From: Butyrivibrio sp. AE2015
GTDB lineage: Bacteria > Bacillota > Clostridia > Lachnospirales > Lachnospiraceae
DNA: 64,000 nucleotides
Direction: 5' to 3'
NCBI RefSeq assembly: GCF_000420825.1
Contig: NZ_ATVR01000001.1
Location: forward strand, 124,001-188,000
Shown: piece after piece, positions 7,799 through 16,530 of the stretch
Position numbering within the stretch: position 1 is the first letter of the stretch
Layout: every line of letters starts with the position of its first letter
Made by a program: the position numbers and the translations under genes
Notes under the pieces: model-generated
Told to the model about the DNA's origin: nothing
The model's database searches: none
What the model saw: the letters and a program-made list of their open reading frames with translations, nothing else

Positions 7799-8821
7799 AT
7801 GGGAGAAAAAAATTTTGATCTGATAACACTTGGCGAGATAATGCTTAGATTGTCACCGCCTAATTACGAGAGAATGACAAGAGGCGATGTTTTTGATAAA
7901 AGAGCCGGTGGCTCAGAGCTGAATGTTGCGTCCGGAGTTGCTCTCTTGGGACTTCGTACCGGCGTAATTTCCAAGCTTCCCCAGAATGCATTGGGAACAT
8001 TCATTAAGAACAGAATCAGATTTGAGGGCGTTTCTGATGACTATCTGATCTACGATGAATCTGATGATGCCAGACTTGGAATCTACTACTATGAGAACGG
8101 CGCAGCTCCACGTAAGCCTTCTATTGTATATGACAGAAAAAATTCCTCTATGACAAAGATTTCTTTAGATGAGATTCCTGAGGATGTTTATACTTCAACA
8201 AGAATGTTCCACACCAGTGGAATTACACTTGCGCTTAATAAGAATACCTGCGAGGTTACAACAGAACTTATTAAGAGATTTAAAAAGGGCGGAGCCTTGG
8301 TTTCTTTTGACTGCAATTACAGAGCTAATCTCTGGAGCGAAGAAGAGGCAAGAGCAGCCATTAAGCACATATTGCCATATGTAGATATTCTCTTTGTTTC
8401 TGAGGAGACATCACGCCGCATGATGCAGAAAGAGGGCGACCTTGCAGACATCATGAAGAGCTACACAACTGAATATCCTGTTAAGGTAGTGTGCACAACT
8501 CAGAGAGAAGTAATCAGTCCTAGAAAGCATAACTTTACTTCTACAATATACGATGCACCAAAGGATAAGTTCTACACAGAGCAGCCTTATAAGGACATCG
8601 ATGTTATCGACAGAATTGGTTCAGGTGATGCCTATGTTTCAGGTGTTCTCTATGGACTTCTTAAGTATGATGATGTAGAAAAAGCTCTTGAATATGGTAA
8701 TGCTACATCTAGTGTAAAGAACACAATTCCCGGAGATCTTCCTGCAAGTGACCTTAGAGAAATTGACAGTATTATTAAGAATCATAAAGCAGTTGGGCCT
8801 ACCAGCGAGCTTAACAGATAA
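7799..8821 (+). CDS. kdgK: PfkB-family sugar kinase, 2-keto-3-deoxygluconate kinase-like
   Basis: This is a cytoplasmic ribokinase/PfkB-family carbohydrate kinase of 340 residues. The N-terminal signature GEIMLRLSPP, the substrate-binding GGSELNVASGVALLG (about residues 38-52) and the C-terminal catalytic RIGSGDAYVSGVLYG are present; the last contains the anion hole and base Asp. The opening resembles KdgK, which phosphorylates KDG, an intermediate of pectin and uronate breakdown. That fits the pectin methylesterase and GH28 genes in this window. A strong AAGGAGG site precedes the ATG. The exact sugar is inferred. Confidence 0.8.
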   Translation: MGEKNFDLITLGEIMLRLSPPNYERMTRGDVFDKRAGGSELNVASGVALLGLRTGVISKLPQNALGTFIKNRIRFEGVSDDYLIYDESDDARLGIYYYENGAAPRKPSIVYDRKNSSMTKISLDEIPEDVYTSTRMFHTSGITLALNKNTCEVTTELIKRFKKGGALVSFDCNYRANLWSEEEARAAIKHILPYVDILFVSEETSRRMMQKEGDLADIMKSYTTEYPVKVVCTTQREVISPRKHNFTSTIYDAPKDKFYTEQPYKDIDVIDRIGSGDAYVSGVLYGLLKYDDVEKALEYGNATSSVKNTIPGDLPASDLREIDSIIKNHKAVGPTSELNR

Positions 8822-8822
8822 C

Positions 8823-8851
8823 TTGACAATGAAGTTAAATGTTAATAAAAT
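8823..8851 (+). promoter_or_regulatory. Sigma-A promoter of the proS T-box leader
   Basis: TTGACA at 8823-8828, a 17-base spacer and TAAAAT at 8846-8851. It starts one base after the kinase stop codon and would begin transcription just before the T-box element. Confidence 0.8.
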
Positions 8852-8869
8852 CATTTTTAAACATATTTA

Positions 8870-9122
8870 TAGACGTTGAAGAGGAATAGTAATTTAGCAA
8901 AGCGTTTCAGAGAGAGAGCGGATGGTGCGAGCTCTTACGATAGCTAAGTGAACCTGCCTTGGAGTCCTGTGTGAAAACATTTTTGCGATGATGCGTAAAC
9001 ACAGCGTTTCCCGCGTTAAGGGTGTCAATGAAGTGAAATCTGCTTTTGAATGCAGATTTAAATAGGGTGGTACCGCCGACTAGCCTTCGGTCCCTGTTTA
9101 TAGGGATGCGAAGGCTTTTTTT
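8870..9122 (+). ncRNA. T-box riboswitch leader of proS, specifier CCU (proline)
   Basis: This leader senses uncharged tRNA-Pro and controls read-through into proS. Visible parts are the AGAGAGAG/stem I region near 8910, GAA followed by the specifier CCT at 8953-8955, the T-box sequence AGGGTGGTACCGCC at 9064-9077, and a terminator (AGCCTTCGG... with AAGGCTTTTTT) at about 9081-9122. The proline specifier agrees with the downstream gene. Confidence 0.92.
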
Positions 9123-9167
9123 CATTATTTTTCGTATCCACTTCATAGATTAAAAGGAGAAAGAAAA

Positions 9168-10601
9168 ATGGCAGACAACAAGAAACTTGTAGCTGAAATC
9201 ACATCTATGGATGAGGATTTCACACAATGGTACACAGACGTATGTATCAAGGCTGACCTGGTTAGCTACTCTAACATTAAGGGATGTATGGTAATCAAGC
9301 CTGCAGGATACGCAATCTGGGAGCTTATTCAGAAGCACCTTGATGCAAGATTTAAGGAGACAGGAGTTCAGAATGCATACCTTCCAATGTTCATTCCTGA
9401 GTCACTTCTTCAGAAGGAAAAGGATCACGTTGAAGGATTTGCTCCTGAAGTAGCATGGGTTACACATGGCGGACTTGAGCCACTTGCAGAGAGATTCTGC
9501 GTAAGACCTACATCAGAAACGCTTTTCTGTGACTATTACAAGGGAGAGATTCATTCATATAAAGACCTTCCACAGGTATTAAACCAGTGGTGCAGCGTTG
9601 TTCGTTGGGAAAAAGAGACAAGACCTTTCCTTAGAAGCAGAGAGTTCCTCTGGCAGGAAGGACACACAGCTCACGCAACATTCGAAGAGGCTGAAGAGCG
9701 CACACAGCAGATGCTTAACGTATATGCTGATTTCCTTGAGAACGATATGGCTATTCCTGTTATCAAGGGACAGAAGACTGACAAAGAGAAGTTCGCAGGA
9801 GCTGAGGCTACATATACAGTAGAAGCTCTTATGCATGATGGTAGAGCACTTCAGAGTGCTACAAGCCACAACTTCGGTGATGGATTTGCCAAGGCATTTG
9901 GAATCCAGTACGCAGGAAAAGATAACCAGCTTCATTATGTAAACCAGACATCATGGGGACTTACAACACGTACAATCGGCGCTATGATCATGGTTCACGG
10001 AGACAACTCAGGACTTGTAGTACCTCCTAAGATCGCTCCAATCCAGGTTGTTGTTATTCCTATCCAGCAGAAGAAGGAAGGCGTTTTAGATGCAGCTTAC
10101 GATATTGCAAAGAGCCTTTCAGCATTCAGAGTAAAGACAGACGATACAGACAGAACTCCTGGCTACAAGTTCTCTGAGCAGGAGATGAGAGGTATTCCGG
10201 TTCGTATCGAGATCGGACCTAAGGACCTTGAAGCAGGAAAGTGCGTACTTGTTCGTCGTGATACAAGAGAAAAGATCGAATGTGCTATTAGCGATGTTCC
10301 TGCAAAGGTAGGCGAGCTCCTTGATCAGATCCAGAAGGATATGTTCGACAGAGCTAAAAAGCACCTTGAGGCACACACATTTGCTGCACACAACAAAGAA
10401 GAGTTTGCTGAAGCCTTCAAAGAGACAAAGGGCTTTGTAAAAGCTATGTGGTGTGGATGCCGCGAGTGTGAAGACAAGATCAAAGAAGATTATAACGTAA
10501 CCAGCCGTTGTATCCCATTTGAGCAGGAAAACCTTTCAGAAACCTGCGTGGTTTGTGGAAAACCTGCTACAAAGATGGTTTATTGGGGAAGAGCATATTA
10601 A
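9168..10601 (+). CDS. proS: Prolyl-tRNA synthetase, short archaeal/eukaryal-type
   Basis: This enzyme charges tRNA-Pro with proline. At 477 residues it is the short form without the editing insertion of the long bacterial ProRS (about 570). Class II motifs are present, including [12 protein letters not shown] near residue 110 and a motif 2 region [23 protein letters not shown]. The C-terminus ([10 protein letters not shown]...[18 protein letters not shown]) has a cysteine cluster and the terminal Tyr typical of this type. It is controlled by the upstream T-box. AAGGAGAAAG precedes the ATG. Confidence 0.96.
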   Translation: MADNKKLVAEITSMDEDFTQWYTDVCIKADLVSYSNIKGCMVIKPAGYAIWELIQKHLDARFKETGVQNAYLPMFIPESLLQKEKDHVEGFAPEVAWVTHGGLEPLAERFCVRPTSETLFCDYYKGEIHSYKDLPQVLNQWCSVVRWEKETRPFLRSREFLWQEGHTAHATFEEAEERTQQMLNVYADFLENDMAIPVIKGQKTDKEKFAGAEATYTVEALMHDGRALQSATSHNFGDGFAKAFGIQYAGKDNQLHYVNQTSWGLTTRTIGAMIMVHGDNSGLVVPPKIAPIQVVVIPIQQKKEGVLDAAYDIAKSLSAFRVKTDDTDRTPGYKFSEQEMRGIPVRIEIGPKDLEAGKCVLVRRDTREKIECAISDVPAKVGELLDQIQKDMFDRAKKHLEAHTFAAHNKEEFAEAFKETKGFVKAMWCGCRECEDKIKEDYNVTSRCIPFEQENLSETCVVCGKPATKMVYWGRAY

Positions 10602-10615
10602 TCCGGGGAGCAGCT

Positions 10616-11620
10616 ATGCTTGAGATTAACGTAAAAAAACAGGGTGGAGATTATTCCACGTTTACAGAGGCTATACAGGCAGCTATTTATGAGGAAAAGA
10701 CTCTCATACATATTGGAGAGGGAGTTTTTCACGAAAAGATCTTTTGCGAAAAAGCAGACATAACGTTCATCGGAGAAGGCATTGATAAGACAATCATTGA
10801 GTTTGACGATGGTGCCTTTGAAGAGATGGAAGATGGCTCCAAACGTGGTACGTTTCGTACAGCAACAGCCTTTTTTGGAGGCAAAAGAGTTGTTGTAAAA
10901 AATATGACCATAAAGAACACGGTTGGAGATGGTTATACACATGGCCAGGCGCTTGCTGTTTATGCCGATGCAGATGAGTGTTATTTTGAAAATGTGAAGA
11001 TGACTGGTTGCCAGGATACACTGTTCTGTGCGCCGCTTCCACTTACTGAGAGACAAAAAAATGGCTTTATGGGACCAAGAGTTTTAAATCCCAGAAAAAA
11101 GACAAAGCAGTATTACAAGAATTGCGAGATCTACGGTGACGTGGACTTTATCTTTGGTGGAGCGGATGCAGTATTTGATGACTGCTTCATTCAGTGCAAT
11201 AACAGAAAGCTTCAGCCTCACGGCGAAGATAAGGGCGACAGATTCATTAATGGCTATGTTACAGCAGCATGTGGAAGTAAGGATGGTCTTGGATTTGTAT
11301 TCAGGAACTGCACTGTAAAAGGCGAAGATGGCTGCGATGAAGCTTCGGTATTTCTTGGAAGACCCTGGAGAGATGAGGCGAAGACAGTATTTCTTGACTG
11401 CAGGATGGATAAGACAGTTGCTCCTGAGCGTTTCTCTGGTTGGGGCGGCATCACAAAAGATGAGCCTACAGTAGCTTACGGAGAGTATAATTCCAGAGAA
11501 ATTGCTGATGACAGCGAGATCTCTTTATCCCAGAAAAATAGCTGGATGAAGGATATAGACAGTGAAAAATACAAAGACCTTATGAATAAGGCAGACCAGA
11601 TTGTAAAACTGTTTAATTGA
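10616..11620 (+). CDS. Pectin methylesterase (CE8) without signal peptide
   Basis: This is a carbohydrate esterase family 8 enzyme that removes methyl groups from galacturonan. Catalytic residues are readable: Q133 and D134 in QDTLF, the nucleophile D177 in VDFIFGG, and R249/W251 in LGRPW. The 334-residue protein has no signal peptide, so it likely acts on imported oligogalacturonides in the cytoplasm. The ATG at 10616 is chosen because GGGGAG lies just upstream; an in-frame ATG at 10553 is inside proS. It follows proS by 14 bases and may be co-transcribed. A bidirectional terminator follows. Confidence 0.9.
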   Translation: MLEINVKKQGGDYSTFTEAIQAAIYEEKTLIHIGEGVFHEKIFCEKADITFIGEGIDKTIIEFDDGAFEEMEDGSKRGTFRTATAFFGGKRVVVKNMTIKNTVGDGYTHGQALAVYADADECYFENVKMTGCQDTLFCAPLPLTERQKNGFMGPRVLNPRKKTKQYYKNCEIYGDVDFIFGGADAVFDDCFIQCNNRKLQPHGEDKGDRFINGYVTAACGSKDGLGFVFRNCTVKGEDGCDEASVFLGRPWRDEAKTVFLDCRMDKTVAPERFSGWGGITKDEPTVAYGEYNSREIADDSEISLSQKNSWMKDIDSEKYKDLMNKADQIVKLFN

Positions 11621-11630
11621 TCTATAAGTA

Positions 11631-11676
11631 AAAATGAGCATACAGGATTAGCGTTTTGCTGATCTTGTATGCTTAT
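11631..11676. terminator. Bidirectional terminator between pectin methylesterase and the GGDEF genes
   Basis: A long imperfect stem (AGCATACA ... TGTATGCT with an inner GATTAGC/GCTGATC) is flanked by A and T runs on both sides, between two convergent genes. Confidence 0.8.
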
Positions 11677-11678
11677 TT

Positions 11679-13361
11679 TTATCTTTTCATCATATGAGAA
11701 TAATACTTTCTTTTATAATTGTACATTTTCTTGTCGGCCAGCATGAATGCCGCATGGGCCTCATTTTCTGAAGTCTCTGAACGGAAGGCATAGCCATAGG
11801 AGACGCTGTGGTTGATCTCAGGATCGCTTTCATCGAGATCTAACAGTTTCTTATCAAGCTGCTGAAGAAGTGAATCTATGGTTGCCTTATCTGTAGTACT
11901 TGTAATAACAAGAAATTCATCGCCGCCAATTCTGTAGCAGGTTCCTATAGAATTAAATGTTGTATAAAGAGCATTGGCAAAAGACCTTAAGAGTCTGTCT
12001 CCTGTAGGGTGCCCGGCGTTATCATTTACCGCTTTAAGTCCATTTAGATCAAGACTAATCAAACAGAAATCATCACCAGTTTTGTCCAGTTCAGCCATTT
12101 TCTCATCACTTTTTACTCTGTTAAAGAGGCCTGTGAGGGTGTCTTCAAAAGCAATCTGAGAAAGAGAAGCATATTCTTTTCTCTGAGCAAAAGAATGAGT
12201 CATGAAAATAAAGTAGTTGAGGAGCTGAGTAATCACAAAAAATATGGCGCCTGTAGGGATAGATATAGTGGCTAAAAAGCTCTGTCTGTAATCAACAAGT
12301 TTCATGGAAAGGGCGATTCCAACATACAAAACAAGGCACATACTAAGGACGAATAAGCCCAGCATTATAATGTTTACAGAGGCATTTCTTTTGCGACTGC
12401 GGATGTCAGTCCAAACATAATAAAGAAATATCAGTATCCCGGCAAAGGACAGTACATAATATGGATAGATAAAGTGATTTATATGTACTAATCCCAGTAT
12501 GTGCAGAATAATAAACAGCGCGGAAAAGCCAAGGGTTGAGAAGCCCATTATTCGAAGAAGGGTATTGTCCTGCCTTCTGTGCAGCTCATTAAGCAAAAGA
12601 TAGATGCAAGGTATTATGAGATAGATGGAACCGTAGGAAATAAGCGTCGCTGCGGATTTTTTTATCATAAAATCGGACACATCAAAGGCTGTAACTATCC
12701 AAAATCCCAATAATACACTGATGATAGAGCTGATGATCTGTACTCTTACACCTGAAGTTCTAAGGTAAAATGTAAGAGAAATAACTAAGAACACCTGGCC
12801 AAAAAGAATCAGGAAAATTCCGGTGAAAAGAGGGAACAATGCACCATAGATTAGTCGTCTGGCCAGATCATCAAAGCTTCCTATAGTGGGACTTACCATA
12901 TCTACTCGGGTGCTGTTTTCTGTAACGTAGAGTTTAATACTTAGTTTTTTTCCAACATAGTCTTCTCCGAGGGGGACCATATTGTAACCGGTGCCTACGA
13001 ATCTATTTGAGTCCAGAGCATCAAGGTCTGAGGCTTCGATCAGCTGGTCGTTTAGAAATACTTCATAGGCGCAAAACTGCGTTTTGAAGAACAGATAAGG
13101 AAAATCGCATTCAAGATTCTGAAGAGGCCTGTTCATGTTAAGCGTTATTATGTCACCTCTTGAAAAAGTGTAGCCTACCTGTTCACTCAGCCGTTCAAGG
13201 TTAGTATTGATGTAGCGCTGACCTCGGTACATTACAACCCACCCGTTTTCAAGCGTTTCCATTTTGGATTGTGGAGTGATCTTGAAAAACTGGAGTGAGA
13301 AGACTGTGATTAGCACCAGTATTGCGATTGCAAGTCCCAAGAAGGATAGAAGTTTACGCAT
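11679..13361 (-). CDS. Membrane diguanylate cyclase (GGDEF), copy 1
   Basis: This is a predicted c-di-GMP synthase of 560 residues. It has one N-terminal membrane helix (about 5-26), an extracellular sensory region of about 150 residues, seven or eight membrane helices (about 185-385), and a C-terminal GGDEF domain. The active loop RIGGDEF and the metal/substrate segment SLDLNGLKAVND are intact. No RxxD product-inhibition site is visible five residues before the GGDEF. It overlaps the upstream paralogue by 8 bases, so the two are probably translated together. The signal sensed is unknown. Confidence 0.9.
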   Translation of the reverse strand: MRKLLSFLGLAIAILVLITVFSLQFFKITPQSKMETLENGWVVMYRGQRYINTNLERLSEQVGYTFSRGDIITLNMNRPLQNLECDFPYLFFKTQFCAYEVFLNDQLIEASDLDALDSNRFVGTGYNMVPLGEDYVGKKLSIKLYVTENSTRVDMVSPTIGSFDDLARRLIYGALFPLFTGIFLILFGQVFLVISLTFYLRTSGVRVQIISSIISVLLGFWIVTAFDVSDFMIKKSAATLISYGSIYLIIPCIYLLLNELHRRQDNTLLRIMGFSTLGFSALFIILHILGLVHINHFIYPYYVLSFAGILIFLYYVWTDIRSRKRNASVNIIMLGLFVLSMCLVLYVGIALSMKLVDYRQSFLATISIPTGAIFFVITQLLNYFIFMTHSFAQRKEYASLSQIAFEDTLTGLFNRVKSDEKMAELDKTGDDFCLISLDLNGLKAVNDNAGHPTGDRLLRSFANALYTTFNSIGTCYRIGGDEFLVITSTTDKATIDSLLQQLDKKLLDLDESDPEINHSVSYGYAFRSETSENEAHAAFMLADKKMYNYKRKYYSHMMKR

Positions 13362-15075
13362 TTTCTACCTCCTTACTGTTGTCACTTCTATGTTCTTTTT
13401 TCATCTCATACATTCTGGAGTCAGCAAGCATGTATACTTCGCTGGCAAGTCCGTTTGGCACTTCGTAGCTGTAAGCATAGCCATAAGAAGTGCTGTATTG
13501 GAAGGACTGTTCCTTGCTGTTCCACTCTGAGATTATATTGTAAAGTTCATGTATTCTCTTTGTACAATTAAGTGCGTGTTCATCAGTCATTACAACTATG
13601 AACTCGTCACCGCCCATTCTACCTATAAGATTTGCATCCCAGAAACATTCGGAAAGAATAGTTGCAAAACCAACGATAAGGCGATCGCCTTCATGGTGGC
13701 CAAGAGTATCATTTACCTGCTTTAGCTTATTAAGGTCAAGGCTCACGATGGTATATGTGCCGCGGTCTTCTGAAAGAATAGCCATTACCTGTTCGCAGCG
13801 TGCTCTGTTGGCAAGTCCTGTCAGTGCATCGGTGTAAGCGAGATTGACAATATGACTCTGCATGGTTTCAAAGTTACTGCTGTAGATATTGTAGTAAAGG
13901 TAACTGATAAGCAGGCAGGACACAAAGATCAGTGCGCCTATTGTGGTTATGGTTATATCAGAATTAGCTTCACCTGCAGCAGAGAAGTACTTGTTATAGT
14001 TGTAGATCACAATGTCTATCAGGGATGCGATCATGAAGATCGAGAGCCCTAACAGGAATATAGAATCAGACAAAAGAAATTTTTTATCTGAAGATGTCTT
14101 TTTATTGATAAGATTCTTGGCTATGAGGTACATAGCAATAGAGCTTTCGACGGCTGCTAAAGTGTGCAGAGGCATGGTGAAGTCTGTAAAACGCACAGCC
14201 TGTGAGATGTGAAGAATAATTATTATAATGAATAAAGTCAGGTTCGTGATAAACATAAAACGGAAAAGCTGTTTCTTTTTACCGGAAAAGACCGACATCA
14301 AATAGCCCAATATGCAGGTCGGGATATTATAAAGTGATACATATTCGCATATAGTGTTGAGAGTTGGATTCCCAATAAGAAGGTCTATAAGGCCGTAATA
14401 GGACATTATATAAAATCCCAGAAATAGAGAAATAAAGCCGCTAAAGACAAGTCTGGTGTCGTTATTGTGATAAAACAAAAGATAAGGAGAAAGAATAATA
14501 AGCAAAAAGCCAAGAGATATCAGGAAAATTCCCGACAGGATGCTGAGCCTTCTCACAATGATACCACCGACAAAAGTGTCTTTTCTTTCACCTATAAAAA
14601 TTGAAGATAATCCTGAAAATGCAGAAGCCTTCGCGCCTGTCAGGGATATTTTTAAGGTTTTACCGCCGTATTCTCTTTTTAATGGAATAGCAGTGTGGGT
14701 CTTAGGAACAGTTCTGCCTGCTTCATAGGCCTCATGCCCGAAGGAATAGATGACTTCATCATCTATACTGACCTCGATAAGCGAGTGAATTGCATAAAAA
14801 GAAAGACAAGGATCCGCGTAATCAGAAATAGAGGGTAAAGTAGTTGTCAGTTCAACAACATCACCCTCATCTATAACGCCGATATTTGTCTTGGATGGAT
14901 TATGTGAATCTAAAACGTTGCCGTTTAAAGAAATCTGCCAGTTATCATTAAGGTCTATTATGGTGTTTAAAAATGGAGTCTCGATATTTGAAAAGGACCC
15001 CATGAGAATAAGCAAAGCAAATAGAAGGGCAAAAGCCGCGGCAACGAACAATTTACGATCATATTTGTACTTCAT
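13354..15075 (-). CDS. Membrane diguanylate cyclase (GGDEF), copy 2
   Basis: A paralogue of the downstream gene with the same layout: an N-terminal helix (about 8-28), an extracellular beta-rich domain, a block of seven or eight membrane helices (about 190-400), and a GGDEF domain with RMGGDEF and SLDLNKLKQVNDTLGHHEGDRL. The inhibitory RxxD is again absent (the equivalent residues read FWDAN). Length is 573 residues. It is the promoter-proximal gene of the pair. The tandem arrangement implies gene duplication with divergence of the sensory domain. Confidence 0.9.
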   Translation of the reverse strand: MKYKYDRKLFVAAAFALLFALLILMGSFSNIETPFLNTIIDLNDNWQISLNGNVLDSHNPSKTNIGVIDEGDVVELTTTLPSISDYADPCLSFYAIHSLIEVSIDDEVIYSFGHEAYEAGRTVPKTHTAIPLKREYGGKTLKISLTGAKASAFSGLSSIFIGERKDTFVGGIIVRRLSILSGIFLISLGFLLIILSPYLLFYHNNDTRLVFSGFISLFLGFYIMSYYGLIDLLIGNPTLNTICEYVSLYNIPTCILGYLMSVFSGKKKQLFRFMFITNLTLFIIIIILHISQAVRFTDFTMPLHTLAAVESSIAMYLIAKNLINKKTSSDKKFLLSDSIFLLGLSIFMIASLIDIVIYNYNKYFSAAGEANSDITITTIGALIFVSCLLISYLYYNIYSSNFETMQSHIVNLAYTDALTGLANRARCEQVMAILSEDRGTYTIVSLDLNKLKQVNDTLGHHEGDRLIVGFATILSECFWDANLIGRMGGDEFIVVMTDEHALNCTKRIHELYNIISEWNSKEQSFQYSTSYGYAYSYEVPNGLASEVYMLADSRMYEMKKEHRSDNSKEVENA

Positions 15076-15172
15076 TTTGTGTCCTCATAGTTATAAGACA
15101 AGTATATAACCAACCGACTAAAAATCCCAGTGAATTCTTCACAATTTCAGTTTATTAAGCTATTATGAAGGT

Positions 15173-16516
15173 ATGAAGATCAAATTACCGGATAATGTAA
15201 AAATGATATTGGACAGGCTTCATGAGGCAGGATTTGAGGCCTATGCAGTTGGCGGATGCGTAAGAGACAGCATATTGGGGAGGATTCCCGGTGACTGGGA
15301 TATTACGACCAATGCGCTTCCCCAGGATACAAAAAAGCTATTTAAAAGAACTATAGACACAGGAATCGAGCACGGTACTGTCACTATCATGGTTGGAAAA
15401 GAAGGCTATGAGGTGACTACATACAGAATAGATGGGAAATATGAGGATTCCAGACATCCAAGTGAAGTGACTTTTACCAAAAACCTCACTGAGGATATGA
15501 AAAGAAGAGATTTCACGATAAATGCCATGGCCTATAATGATGAGGAAGGCATAATCGATCGCTTCGGAGGAATGGAGGATATAGAGAAAGGTCTTATCCG
15601 ATGCGTTGGAAATCCCAAAGAGAGATTTTCTGAAGATGCTCTCAGGATCATGAGAGCTGTAAGATTTGCGGCTCAGCTGAACTATTCAATAGAGGATGAG
15701 ACCCAAAATGCGATTTCCGAACTGGCTGATACGTTAAAAAACATTAGTGCAGAACGAATACAGACAGAGCTTGTGAAACTTCTTTTATCCGATCATCCTG
15801 AGAGGCTAATGACAGCCTATGAACTTGGCATCACGAAGGTGATACTTCCTGAGTTTGACAGGTGTATGGAAACACCCCAGAATAACCCGCATCACATGTA
15901 TAATGTGGGAGAACACATCATGAAGTCAGTACAGAATGTGCGCTCTGACAGGATTCTGAGGCTCACAATGCTGATGCATGATATGGGAAAACCTGCTACA
16001 ATGAGTATAGATAGTGACGGAATATCACATTTTAAGGGCCATGCCGAAGTCGGTGTATCCATGGCAAAAGAGATTTTTAAACGGCTAAAATTTGACAGGG
16101 ATACAATGGACAGGACCTGTAATCTGATCAGATATCACGACGACAGATTTCCTGCTACGCCGCGAAATGTCAGAAGAGCTATGAATAGGATCGGAGATGA
16201 TTTTCCGAGGTTCATAGAAGTCAGATATGCAGATACACTTGCACAGAGTGAGCTTTATAGAGAAGAGAAGCTTAAACTGATAGACGACACAAATAGCATC
16301 TATAAAGAGATACTGGCAAAAAAGGAACCAATATATATTAAGGATCTTGCTGTTAACGGAAAAGACCTTATGGGAGCAGGTGTTTCTCAGGGAAAGGCCA
16401 TTGGAACTGTTCTCAAAGCAATGCTGGAGGACGTTCTCGATAATCCAGAACATAACAGCAAGGACTATTTGTTAGAGCCGGAGCGCCTAAAAAGTTTTCT
16501 TGAAGGATCAGAATAA
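15173..16516 (+). CDS. cca: CCA-adding tRNA nucleotidyltransferase with HD domain
   Basis: This enzyme adds or repairs the 3' CCA of tRNAs. The nucleotidyltransferase head shows GGCVRDSILGR and DWDITTNALP (catalytic carboxylates), then RRDFTINAMAYN and the NTP-recognition helix with EDALRIMRAVRFA. An HD phosphohydrolase-like domain follows (MLMHDMGKP, about residues 262-270; FKGHAEVG). At 447 residues the length is normal for clostridial enzymes. It opens the housekeeping cluster that runs to ftsH. Confidence 0.93.
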   Translation: MKIKLPDNVKMILDRLHEAGFEAYAVGGCVRDSILGRIPGDWDITTNALPQDTKKLFKRTIDTGIEHGTVTIMVGKEGYEVTTYRIDGKYEDSRHPSEVTFTKNLTEDMKRRDFTINAMAYNDEEGIIDRFGGMEDIEKGLIRCVGNPKERFSEDALRIMRAVRFAAQLNYSIEDETQNAISELADTLKNISAERIQTELVKLLLSDHPERLMTAYELGITKVILPEFDRCMETPQNNPHHMYNVGEHIMKSVQNVRSDRILRLTMLMHDMGKPATMSIDSDGISHFKGHAEVGVSMAKEIFKRLKFDRDTMDRTCNLIRYHDDRFPATPRNVRRAMNRIGDDFPRFIEVRYADTLAQSELYREEKLKLIDDTNSIYKEILAKKEPIYIKDLAVNGKDLMGAGVSQGKAIGTVLKAMLEDVLDNPEHNSKDYLLEPERLKSFLEGSE

Positions 16517-16530
16517 ATGAGGGGTAGATC

